Source: an uncultured Dehalococcoidia bacterium
Lineage (GTDB): Bacteria > Chloroflexota > Dehalococcoidia > Lucifugimonadales > UBA3495
Reading direction: 5' to 3'
DNA: 64,000 nt
Assembly: GCA_951813535.1 (NCBI GenBank)
Contig: OX638345.1
Coordinates: 2,043,158 to 2,107,157, forward strand
A program made the translations under genes and the position numbers. This document shows, piece by piece, positions 16,112 to 23,640 of this stretch; position 1 is the first letter of the stretch; each line of letters starts with the position of its first letter. The notes under the pieces were generated by a model. It made no database searches and was not told where the DNA came from. It worked only from the letters and a program-made list of their open reading frames with translations.

Positions 16112-17560
16112 ATGCTCTCCGCTGCCATCAATCGCCGGTCCGTTCGCCCTGTCGTGAGGCGGTGGGCGGTTGTGGCGACTTGCGCCCTCTTCATTTGCCT
16201 CGGCATGTTCGGCCTGGCCGGACCCCGCGGCTTCGTCACAGCGCAGGCTGACACTGTCTTCAATCTCCGGATCGAAAAGACCATCAGCCCGGTAAAGGTC
16301 CGCGTGATCCGGCGCGCCGTCACCCGTGCCAACGAGACCGGCGCGCAGTTGTTGATCATCGGCCTGGATACCCCCGGCGGTCTTTACGACAGCACTCGCG
16401 AGATCGTTGAGATACTTCTCGGCTCGCCTGTTCCGGTCGCGGTGTTCGTCTCGCCGCGCGGCGCCCAGGCCGGCTCCGCCGGAACGTTCATCACCGCGGC
16501 TGCCCACGTGGCGGCCATGACCCCGGGCTCCAATATCGGCGCTGCTACCCCGGTCTCCGGCACCGGCGAGGAGATCAGCGAGACCCTCGCCGACAAGGTC
16601 ACCAACGACGCGGCCGCCCTCATCCGCGCCATCGCCGAGGAGCGTGGCCGCAACCCCGACGCTCTGGAAGAAACCGTGCGCTCAGCCGCCTCCTACAGTT
16701 CCAGCGAAGCCCTGGAGGCCGACATCATCGACCTGATCGCCGATGACATCCCCGCGCTCCTCGTCGCTCTCGACGGCCAGACCGTATCCACCATTGACGG
16801 TGATCGAACACTGCAGGTGGCCGGCGCCGAGGTGCAGGAACTCAAGATGCAATGGCGCGAACGGTTCGTCGATTTCATCTCCAACCCGAACATTGCCTTC
16901 CTGCTGTTGTCCCTGGGCAGCATCGGGCTGATCATCGAGATGCTCACCCCCGGCGCGATAGGTCCTGGCATCGCCGGCATCATCTGCTTGGGTTTGGGAT
17001 TTCTGGCCCTGGGCAACCTGCCGTTCAATTGGGCCGGCGTGGCATTCATCCTTTTGGCAATCGTCCTGGCCGCCCTGGAGATCTTCGTGTCAGGGTTCGG
17101 CGCTTTAGGAATCGGCGCGGCGGTAAGCCTCGTGGTCGGCGGTTTCCTGCTGTTCGGTGATTTCGGTGGCGGCCGGATTACTCCCCCAAGCTTTCCTACG
17201 GTGTCGGTGAACCGTTGGGTGCTGGTCGGAGTCGGCGGAGTAGTGCTGTCCATCGCCGGCTATCTCGCCTACGAGGTGATCATGTCCCGTACGGGCCGAC
17301 GGCTCGGCGCCGGCCGAGGCGGGGGCAGCGGCAGTGACGGGCGGAGTTCGCCCGGAAGTCTCGTCGGGCAGACCGGCGTGGTCACATCTGCTCTCCAACC
17401 TCGGGGCGTCGTGGCTCTCGCCGACGAGACTTGGTCCGGCGTCAGCAACGACGGCCTCACGATCCCAGAAGGGCGTCGCGTGCGGGTGGTCGCCGTGCAG
17501 GGCCTGTTGCTCACCGTGGAGGCTGATGCGGGCCCCGCGGCCGTTGAGGGTCAGGAATGA
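16112..17560 (+). CDS. NfeD family protein with ClpP-class serine protease domain
   Basis: A long-form NfeD membrane protein of 482 residues. An N-terminal signal/anchor (VVATCALFICLGMFGLAG) precedes a ClpP/SppA-fold protease with LDTPGG (85-90), the likely nucleophile Ser122 in AQAGSAGTF and the likely general base Lys162 in ADKVTND. Several transmembrane helices (about 265-390) and a C-terminal soluble OB-fold NfeD domain (about 425-475) follow. NfeD proteases cleave stomatin C-termini in characterised archaeal pairs. The next gene encodes an SPFH protein, matching this partnership. The start ATG lies 40 bases into the divergent gap from the enoyl-CoA hydratase. Confidence 0.92.
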   Translation: MLSAAINRRSVRPVVRRWAVVATCALFICLGMFGLAGPRGFVTAQADTVFNLRIEKTISPVKVRVIRRAVTRANETGAQLLIIGLDTPGGLYDSTREIVEILLGSPVPVAVFVSPRGAQAGSAGTFITAAAHVAAMTPGSNIGAATPVSGTGEEISETLADKVTNDAAALIRAIAEERGRNPDALEETVRSAASYSSSEALEADIIDLIADDIPALLVALDGQTVSTIDGDRTLQVAGAEVQELKMQWRERFVDFISNPNIAFLLLSLGSIGLIIEMLTPGAIGPGIAGIICLGLGFLALGNLPFNWAGVAFILLAIVLAALEIFVSGFGALGIGAAVSLVVGGFLLFGDFGGGRITPPSFPTVSVNRWVLVGVGGVVLSIAGYLAYEVIMSRTGRRLGAGRGGGSGSDGRSSPGSLVGQTGVVTSALQPRGVVALADETWSGVSNDGLTIPEGRRVRVVAVQGLLLTVEADAGPAAVEGQE

Positions 17561-17561
17561 T

Positions 17562-17569
17562 GCTAGAAT
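17562..17569 (+). promoter_or_regulatory. Extended -10 promoter before the SPFH gene
   Basis: TGCTAGAAT begins 2 bases after the nfeD stop and 54 bases before the SPFH ATG. A strong AAGGAGG lies at 17602-17608. The SPFH gene may therefore be transcribed on its own as well as from nfeD. Confidence 0.45.
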
Positions 17570-17615
17570 GGCACCAACACTTCGCCCACGCCGAGCCCCA
17601 TAAGGAGGCACCAAC

Positions 17616-18530
17616 ATGGCCGCAGGGATTGTAGTCGTCCAGCAATACCAGCGCATGGTAGTTCAGCGTTTCGGTTCGTATGTGGGCACCCGAGGGCCCG
17701 GACTGCGCTTGCTTATCCCCATCCTCTACCACGGCACCAAGGTTGACCTTCGCGAACGCGTCACCCGCGTACCCACCCAGAAGTACATCACCGCTGACAA
17801 CGTCGTGGTGGACATGGACTTCGTGATCTACTACCGCGTGATGGAAGACCTCGCTGACCGTGCCGTGCTGGAGGTCCAGAACTTCGAGGCAGCGGTCATC
17901 AACCTCGCGTTCGCGACCCTCCGCTCCGTGATCGGTTCCCTCGACTTGTCCACCACCCTTTCCGAACGCGAGCGTATCCGTGACGATGTCCAGATCCGCA
18001 TGGACGAGGTCACCACCCGATGGGGGGTTAAGGTATCCCAGGTGGAAATCAACGAGGTTGACCCTCCTGTCGGGGTCAAGGCCGCCATGGAACGTCAGAA
18101 ATCCGCCGATGCCATCCGCACCGCAGAGATCACCGAATCCGAGGGGCAGCGTCAGGCTGCCATCAACCTGGCCGAGGGGCAGCGTCAGGCTGCCATCCTC
18201 AATGCGCAGGGTGAGCGTGAGTCGGAAATTCTCCAGGCCGAGGGCGACCAGCAGGCCGCCATCCTCCGCGCCGAGGGTTTCAGCACCGCCCTGGAGCGCA
18301 TCTACAGCGTGGCCAGCACCATCGACGGGCGCACCATGAGCCTCCAATACTTCGAGACCCTCAAGTCCCTGGGCTCGAGCCCGTCCACCAAGTTCATCTT
18401 CCCCATGGAATTCACCTCCATGCTGTCGCCCTTCCTCGGCATGGGTGGCATGAACCAACCGGACGGCAACGGCAGCAACCGCAATAATTCGGGCAACGGC
18501 GCCAGCGCGGACAACGAAACCCGCAACTGA
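17616..18530 (+). CDS. SPFH/Band 7 (stomatin-like) protein
   Basis: A slipin-type membrane-scaffold protein of 304 residues. The SPFH domain covers roughly residues 5-180 (VVVQQYQRMVVQRFG to VEINEVDPP). An Ala/Glu/Gln-rich coiled coil follows (185-235), then a C-terminal Gly/Asn-rich tail. There is no clear N-terminal transmembrane helix, so attachment probably uses a re-entrant segment or a partner. An 11-residue repeat in the coiled coil (EGQRQAAI-x3, twice) is nearly exact at DNA level. The pairing with NfeD upstream is the classical stomatin-protease unit. Confidence 0.92.
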   Translation: MAAGIVVVQQYQRMVVQRFGSYVGTRGPGLRLLIPILYHGTKVDLRERVTRVPTQKYITADNVVVDMDFVIYYRVMEDLADRAVLEVQNFEAAVINLAFATLRSVIGSLDLSTTLSERERIRDDVQIRMDEVTTRWGVKVSQVEINEVDPPVGVKAAMERQKSADAIRTAEITESEGQRQAAINLAEGQRQAAILNAQGERESEILQAEGDQQAAILRAEGFSTALERIYSVASTIDGRTMSLQYFETLKSLGSSPSTKFIFPMEFTSMLSPFLGMGGMNQPDGNGSNRNNSGNGASADNETRN

Positions 18531-18558
18531 AATACATCACCGATACGCGAGTGACGGC

Positions 18559-18589
18559 AAACGGGGCGGCCAATTCGGCCGCCCCGTTT
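18559..18589. terminator. Strong bidirectional terminator hairpin
   Basis: AAACGGGGCGGCC and GGCCGCCCCGTTT pair perfectly (13 bp) around AATTC. The stem carries A and T tracts at both feet, so it can serve the SPFH gene (+) and the converging meaB (-, stop at 18620). Confidence 0.85.
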
Positions 18590-18619
18590 CCATATCGAGC
18601 GGGTGTGTTTCGCGACCAG

Positions 18620-19594
18620 CTAGTCGACGGCCTTGCCACCCGCAAGGTGGGACAAACCCTGTCCATTGGACAGCAACCCCATCGCCGCCCCGAATGGCTC
18701 AGCAGTCTTCCCGTCTATCTGCGTCAGCAGTTCCGCCAGTTCAGCGTCGTCGCCCAGTCGCTCCGTGATCCGCCGGTACAGTTCCTCCTGCACCGTCTCC
18801 AGGAACTCGGCCCGGCGCCGTTCGGCCCTCCGTGTTGCCAGACCGCCCGTGTCGGACATGTAATCGCGGTGCGCGTTGACGCTGTCCCACAGTTCGCCGA
18901 TCCCAACGTTCGCGTACGCCTGGGTCAGCAGAACCGGCGGGTTCCAGCCGTCGCTCAAATCCGATAATTGCAGCATCGCCGTCACCGCGGCCGATAGCTG
19001 ATTGGCCCCGTCCCGATCGGCCTTGTTGATTACATAAAGATCCGCGATCTCCATAACTCCGGCCTTCAGCGTCTGTATCGAATCTCCGGACTCCGGTGTC
19101 ATCGTCACCACCACCGTGTCCGCGACGCCCATGATCCCCAACTCCGTTTGCCCCACGCCCACCGTTTCCACCAGCGTCACGTCCTTCCCGGCCGCGTCCA
19201 GCGCCCGCACCATGCTCTTGACGATGCGCGGCAGCCCACCCGATTGTCCCCTCGTCGCCACACTGCGAATGAACACCCCGTCATCCAGGTAGTGCCGCTG
19301 CATCCGGATACGGTCGCCCAGCAGCGCCCCGCCGGTGAAAGGACTCGTCGGGTCCACCGCCAGGATGCCCACCGTCAGGCCCATCCCGCGCAGGTGCTCC
19401 GCCAGCCGGTCGACCAGCGTGCTTTTGCCCACTCCCGGCGGTCCCGTGATGCCCACCGCGTACCCATCTCCAGTGTGCGGGTCCAGCGCGGCCATCGCCT
19501 CGGCAGCCGCCGGATCGCCACGCTCCAACAGTGTCAGCACCCGCGACAGCGCGCGCAATTCGCCCCTAAGCACCCGTTCGGCCAGTTCGCTCAT
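18620..19594 (-). CDS. meaB: Methylmalonyl-CoA mutase-associated GTPase MeaB (ArgK)
   Basis: A G3E-type P-loop GTPase of 324 residues that protects and reloads B12-dependent acyl-CoA mutases. Motifs are Walker A GPPGVGKST (51-59), AVDPTSPFTGGALLGDRIRM, VETVGVGQTE with the switch Asp/Glu region, and NKAD for base recognition. N-terminal helices and the C-terminal dimerisation arm are present. No mutase gene is in the window. Start ATG at 19594; upstream on the minus strand a TATTAT (19621-19626) could be the -10. It implies methylmalonyl-CoA or a related B12 mutase elsewhere in the genome. Confidence 0.95.
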   Translation of the reverse strand: MSELAERVLRGELRALSRVLTLLERGDPAAAEAMAALDPHTGDGYAVGITGPPGVGKSTLVDRLAEHLRGMGLTVGILAVDPTSPFTGGALLGDRIRMQRHYLDDGVFIRSVATRGQSGGLPRIVKSMVRALDAAGKDVTLVETVGVGQTELGIMGVADTVVVTMTPESGDSIQTLKAGVMEIADLYVINKADRDGANQLSAAVTAMLQLSDLSDGWNPPVLLTQAYANVGIGELWDSVNAHRDYMSDTGGLATRRAERRRAEFLETVQEELYRRITERLGDDAELAELLTQIDGKTAEPFGAAMGLLSNGQGLSHLAGGKAVD

Positions 19595-19769
19595 TCCACA
19601 TCCACGCGACGAATATCGTAATAATAGTAACGAAACACGGCGGCCAATTTAGCATCGGCCCGTTCGATGGTCAAGGATGGCAGTACCGGTCGCCCTTAAC
19701 AACTCCCGCCCCAGCGGTTATCATCTTTGCGCTTCCTGATCCTGAAATCCGAACCCAGAGGTGACCTCC

Positions 19770-20645
19770 ATGACTACCAGATCCGATAGCCTCCAGGGCC
19801 GCGTTGCCATCGTGACCGGCGCCGCCAGCCCCATCGGCATGGGCCGCTCCATCACCACCGGCCTGGTTCGCGCCGGCGCACGCGTCGCCATGCTCGACAT
19901 CAACGAGGACTGGCTCGACCAGACCGCCAACGACATGCGCGAACTGGGCGGCGACGATTGCGTAATGCCCATCATCGCCGATGTCACCGACCCTGAGTCC
20001 GTCCAGAACGCCGTGCAACGCACCATCACCGAAATGGGCGGCCTCCACATCCTCGTCAACAACGCGGGCATCAACCCCCGCACCGCCGGCTTTGGCGGCA
20101 GCGCGGCGGGCAGTCGCACCGGTTTCTTCGATATCGTTCCCGACGCCTGGCTGCGTGTAATTTCCGTCAACCTCAGCGGTCCCTTCCTCATGGCCAATGC
20201 CGTGGCTGGCCACATGATGGAACAGGGTTTTGGCCGCATCATCGGCGTCACCACCAGCATGGACACCATGTGGCGCAAGGGCGGCGCCCCCTACGGCCCG
20301 TCCAAGGCGGGGCACGAGGCTCTCGTCGCCATCATGGCCCAAGACCTCGAGGGCACCGGCGTCACCGCCAACGTGCTCACCCCCGGCGGGGCCACAGCCA
20401 CCAACATGGTACTGCCGCCCGAGGGCGCCACGGCCGAGGCGCTCATTCAGCCCGAGGTCATGCAGGCGCCCGTCGTCTGGATCGCCTCCGAAGACGCCAG
20501 CGAATGGAACGGCCGCCGCATCATCGCCTACTACTGGGACGAATCCTTGCCGTTGGCGGAGCGTCTCGAAAAGTGCGGCGCGCCGGCGGCCTGGCCGCAA
20601 CTAGGCCTCCAGGCCGTCCACCCCGACTGGTTCGGCCGCGGCTGA
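19770..20645 (+). CDS. SDR family oxidoreductase
   Basis: A short-chain dehydrogenase of 291 residues. The cofactor motif is TGAASPIGMG (TGxxxxxGxG variant), NNAG is present (VNNAGINPRT), and the active site has Ser in VTTSMD and YGPSK. The C-terminus is unusual: after the active site it lacks the usual GxxxxVDGG and ends in a longer tail including WNGRRIIAYYWDESLP. Substrate unknown. The ATG at 19770 has GAGG upstream; the GTG at 19761 is less likely. Confidence 0.9.
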   Translation: MTTRSDSLQGRVAIVTGAASPIGMGRSITTGLVRAGARVAMLDINEDWLDQTANDMRELGGDDCVMPIIADVTDPESVQNAVQRTITEMGGLHILVNNAGINPRTAGFGGSAAGSRTGFFDIVPDAWLRVISVNLSGPFLMANAVAGHMMEQGFGRIIGVTTSMDTMWRKGGAPYGPSKAGHEALVAIMAQDLEGTGVTANVLTPGGATATNMVLPPEGATAEALIQPEVMQAPVVWIASEDASEWNGRRIIAYYWDESLPLAERLEKCGAPAAWPQLGLQAVHPDWFGRG

Positions 20646-20669
20646 CCGCTGACGGAAACCTGCAAAATC

Positions 20670-20699
20670 GTAGGGGGCGACGCATGCGTCGCCCCCTAC
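20670..20699. repeat. Dispersed palindrome, family 2, copy 1
   Basis: A perfect 30-bp palindrome beginning GTAGGGGGCGACGC, between two convergent genes (SDR and the cysS fusion). Same layout as copies at 23585, 36227, 45297, 55309 and 57069: GTAGGGGCG, variable centre, CGCCCCTAC. It may double as a bidirectional terminator. Confidence 0.85.
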
Positions 20700-20726
20700 T
20701 GCGTTCGGCCGATGCAATCGGTTACG

Positions 20727-22937
20727 TCAGTGGCGGAATCCCGTGTCGAATCCCCGGGCGTCGGGGTTGATCAGCAGGTCAGGCCGGCCGCCCCACCGCT
20801 TCAGGAACCGGCCAAAGTTCTTGCGGCTCAGCTCGTCCCGCTGGTTCTCCTCCAGCTCCTCCCATTGGCGGTGCTCGTGACGCACCATCGGCAGGCTGCT
20901 GTCGCACACGACCCGGTACCCGGCGTTCTTGAACTGGAAGCAGTAATCAATGTCCAGGTTCCGGTAGAAGCGGAAGGACTCGTGCATCAACCCCACTGAG
21001 GGCAGGTCGGCCCTGCGGAACGCCATGCAATATGCCTGCATCGCGTCGGCGTCGCCCCGGTCCACCTCCTCGTGGAAATGCTGCATGTCGTCGGTAGTCA
21101 ACCCATACGGGCCGAACACGCCGATGCTGTTGTCCGCCAGATGTTCCGCAACCGGGGACAATATATCCCCGACCACCTCGGTCGATGCATCCAACAGCAC
21201 GATGTAGCGGCCTCGAGCCTGCTTCAGCCCGATGTTCTTGCCGGCGGCGTCGCCCACCACGTGGTCGCAATGGATCACCCGCACGTTGTCGTGCTCGGCC
21301 TGGGCTTCTTCCAGGTACTCCGCCGTGCCATCCGTGGAGCCGTTGTCGACCACGATGATCTCCACCGAATCTCCGCCGGTGTGCCGCAGGACCGCCTCCA
21401 CGCACCGCCGCACGTCGTCCACGTAGTCGTAGGCGTTCACCATGAACGTGAAGTCGTAGAGGTCGGGTTCGGCCAGCAGCGACGGCACTTCCCTGGAAGC
21501 GGACACCGAGGGCCACCGCGCCTCCTGCAATTCCAGCGGCGTTTGCGGACGCACCAGCGTCGCCACTCCGGTGTCCTGCACCACCATCCCGCCTTCCACC
21601 ACCTGGGACCGCAGCGCGTCGGCGTCGCGGTACGCTGCCTGTTGTCTCAGCGCCTCCCGGCGCTCCAGGGCGTCGCTGGTCTGCGTGCCGATCTGGTACT
21701 GCTCCGGCACCTGGTCCAGATCCAGGCCGAACACCCGGTCAAAGTCCAGGATCAGGTCCAGCTTTTCGGCGGCCGGCAGGTGCGATCGCACCATGGCCCA
21801 AGTGAGCGCCAGCGCGGTGGGCAGGTCCAGGTCATTGTGGACCGCATCCCAGAATTTGCCGCTCCATACCTGACCGTCCGCGCTCAGGGCATGGTGGCCG
21901 GAGCCGTTTCCGGAAATGTTCCGCCACACCCAGATCCGGTTCCGCAGGCCGGTCAGCGCCTTCTCTGCCGCCCGCAGCGACGTGAAGGTGAAGTTCATCC
22001 GGTGCCGGTACCGCACCGTCATGCACAGATACCGGAACGCCAGCGGGTCAAATCCCCGCGTCGACAGGTCCTCGATCAGGAACACGTTGCCGGCCGACTT
22101 GGCCATCTTGGCTCCGTCCGCCAGCAGGTGCTGTCCGTGCACCCAGTAGTTCACGTGCTGCTGCCCGAACGCTCCTTCACTCTGCGCGATCTCGTCCTCA
22201 TGGTGCGGGAATACGTTGTCGACGCCGCCCGTGTGGATGTCGAACTTTTCGCCCAGATACTTATGCGCCATCGCAGAGCATTCGATGTGCCACCCGGGGA
22301 AGCCCTCTCCCCAAGGGCTGTCCCACTTCACGTCCCGTCCCGGTTCGGCTGCTTTCCAAAGCGTGAAGTCCCTCGGGTCGCGTTTCAACGGGTCGGCTTC
22401 CGCGCGCACCCCCTCCAGCAGGTCGCCGCCGAAGTTGCGCGACAACTTCCCATATTCGGGGTAGCTGTTCACGTCAAAGTAGATATTCCCACCCGCTTCA
22501 TACGCCGCCCCGTTGTTCATCAGCGTGCCCACCATCTCCAGCATCTCCGGAATGTGGTGCGACGCCCAGGGAAACACGTGGGCCGGCAGTATGTTTATCC
22601 GCTCCTCGTCCTGCCAGAAAACGTCCGCGTAGAATTCGCCGATTTCCTGCAGGGACTTGCCCTCGGCCAACGCCGCCATGATCATCTTGTCGCCACCGGC
22701 TTCGGCCAGTTCCTGGCGCATGTGGCCCACATCGGTGATGTTCTTGATGTGGTAGACCTCATTGCCGTCGGCCACCAGGATCCGGCGGATCCAGTCCGCC
22801 ATCAGATAGGTGCGCAGGTTGCCGATGTGGGCATACCGGTACACCGTCGGCCCGCAGGTGTACATCGACACCTTGCCGGGCGTCATCGGCCGGATCTCCT
22901 CGACGTTCTTCGTCAGGGTGTTGTAGATGTGTAACAT
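20727..22937 (-). CDS. cysS: Cysteinyl-tRNA synthetase fused to a family 2 glycosyltransferase
   Basis: One uninterrupted frame of 736 residues. Residues 1-465 are CysRS: zinc ligand C28 in YTCGPTVY, HIGN (37-40) as the HIGH motif, WHIEC (C220) and PHHEDE for zinc, KMAKS (277-281) as KMSKS, and VVQDT near 454, a typical CysRS C-terminal element. From about 495 a GT-A glycosyltransferase (GT2) begins: FTFMVNAYDYVDDVRRCVEA, VVDNGSTDGT (530-538), GKNIGLKQARGRYIVLLDAS and an acceptor part with RNLDIDYCFQFKNAGYR. The expected DxD reads DAS. The ATG at 22937 has GGAGG upstream. No stop or ribosome site separates the halves. The GT substrate is unknown. Confidence 0.93.
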   Translation of the reverse strand: MLHIYNTLTKNVEEIRPMTPGKVSMYTCGPTVYRYAHIGNLRTYLMADWIRRILVADGNEVYHIKNITDVGHMRQELAEAGGDKMIMAALAEGKSLQEIGEFYADVFWQDEERINILPAHVFPWASHHIPEMLEMVGTLMNNGAAYEAGGNIYFDVNSYPEYGKLSRNFGGDLLEGVRAEADPLKRDPRDFTLWKAAEPGRDVKWDSPWGEGFPGWHIECSAMAHKYLGEKFDIHTGGVDNVFPHHEDEIAQSEGAFGQQHVNYWVHGQHLLADGAKMAKSAGNVFLIEDLSTRGFDPLAFRYLCMTVRYRHRMNFTFTSLRAAEKALTGLRNRIWVWRNISGNGSGHHALSADGQVWSGKFWDAVHNDLDLPTALALTWAMVRSHLPAAEKLDLILDFDRVFGLDLDQVPEQYQIGTQTSDALERREALRQQAAYRDADALRSQVVEGGMVVQDTGVATLVRPQTPLELQEARWPSVSASREVPSLLAEPDLYDFTFMVNAYDYVDDVRRCVEAVLRHTGGDSVEIIVVDNGSTDGTAEYLEEAQAEHDNVRVIHCDHVVGDAAGKNIGLKQARGRYIVLLDASTEVVGDILSPVAEHLADNSIGVFGPYGLTTDDMQHFHEEVDRGDADAMQAYCMAFRRADLPSVGLMHESFRFYRNLDIDYCFQFKNAGYRVVCDSSLPMVRHEHRQWEELEENQRDELSRKNFGRFLKRWGGRPDLLINPDARGFDTGFRH

Positions 22938-23017
22938 ACCTCTACCTCCGGCGGGCGCAGTTGGCCCAAGTTTAGCACGCACGTCGCCCGGTTTGCACTC
23001 GCCCCGCCCGCATATGC

Positions 23018-23560
23018 TCACCCGCTTTCCGCACTGTTAGCGCCAATCCTTTTCCGATGGGAACGCGCCAATATTGCCACACCCCCAATCGCCGCCAATC
23101 CGACGCACCAGACCATCACCTGGCGTTGGGAGGCCATCCCGTTCAGCGGATTCCCCTGCCTGATCGGAGCCCACGGTTCCATGTGCGAGTGGGTGGGCGC
23201 ATCCAGCAGGACGTGACCCCACGCTCCTCCGAATGCCGACAGCGCTGTCGCCACCGGAGACAATCTCGGCTCCATGTGCCATTTGCTGCCGGGTGCGGCC
23301 CGCGCGGCCCGGTTCCACCATCTCATCAACGGAAAGATTGCCGGACGGGACAGAAACAACGTGACTGCTGCCACCGCAGTCGCCCCCACAAAGGTGTGCA
23401 ATATCTTGTGAAACGACAAATCTCGGAGAAGCGGATATCCCGCCAGCACTTCGCTATCTATCGCCACTTGCGTGAACCCGTAGACGGGTATGCTGAAGTG
23501 ACGTCCCAAAACCGCTTTGGCTGCCAGCCCGGGTCCCATGTGAAACGGTGTGAATGGCAT
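23018..23560 (-). CDS. Membrane protein, YdjM/DUF4184-like putative metal-dependent hydrolase
   Basis: 180 residues beginning MPFTPFHMGPGLAAKAVLG, an N-terminus shared by small membrane proteins annotated as metal-dependent hydrolases. Conserved-looking histidines occur at FHKILHTFVGA, KWHMEPR and HVLLDAPTHSHME. About three or four hydrophobic segments (for example 55-75, 105-122, 148-165) suggest an inner-membrane protein. Function unknown; family assignment is tentative. It lies 80 bases upstream of cysS on the same strand. Confidence 0.7.
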   Translation of the reverse strand: MPFTPFHMGPGLAAKAVLGRHFSIPVYGFTQVAIDSEVLAGYPLLRDLSFHKILHTFVGATAVAAVTLFLSRPAIFPLMRWWNRAARAAPGSKWHMEPRLSPVATALSAFGGAWGHVLLDAPTHSHMEPWAPIRQGNPLNGMASQRQVMVWCVGLAAIGGVAILARSHRKRIGANSAESG

Positions 23561-23584
23561 CCCTGTGTGCCCTGTAACTCATGC

Positions 23585-23612
23585 GTAGGGGCGAACAATC
23601 ATTCGCCCCTAC
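23585..23612. repeat. Dispersed palindrome, family 2, copy 2
   Basis: GTAGGGGCGAA and TTCGCCCCTAC pair around CAATCA (28 bp). It lies upstream of the membrane-protein gene and downstream of the CoA-transferase stop, both on the minus strand. Confidence 0.85.
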
Positions 23613-23640
23613 CGTCCTTCTGCGGATTTTATTCGGACCC

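Noticed and set aside
21072-22934. 620-codon plus-strand frame opposite the cysS fusion
   Set aside because: Repetitive His/Arg/Val/Pro-rich text with no motifs; the minus-strand CysRS is unambiguous.
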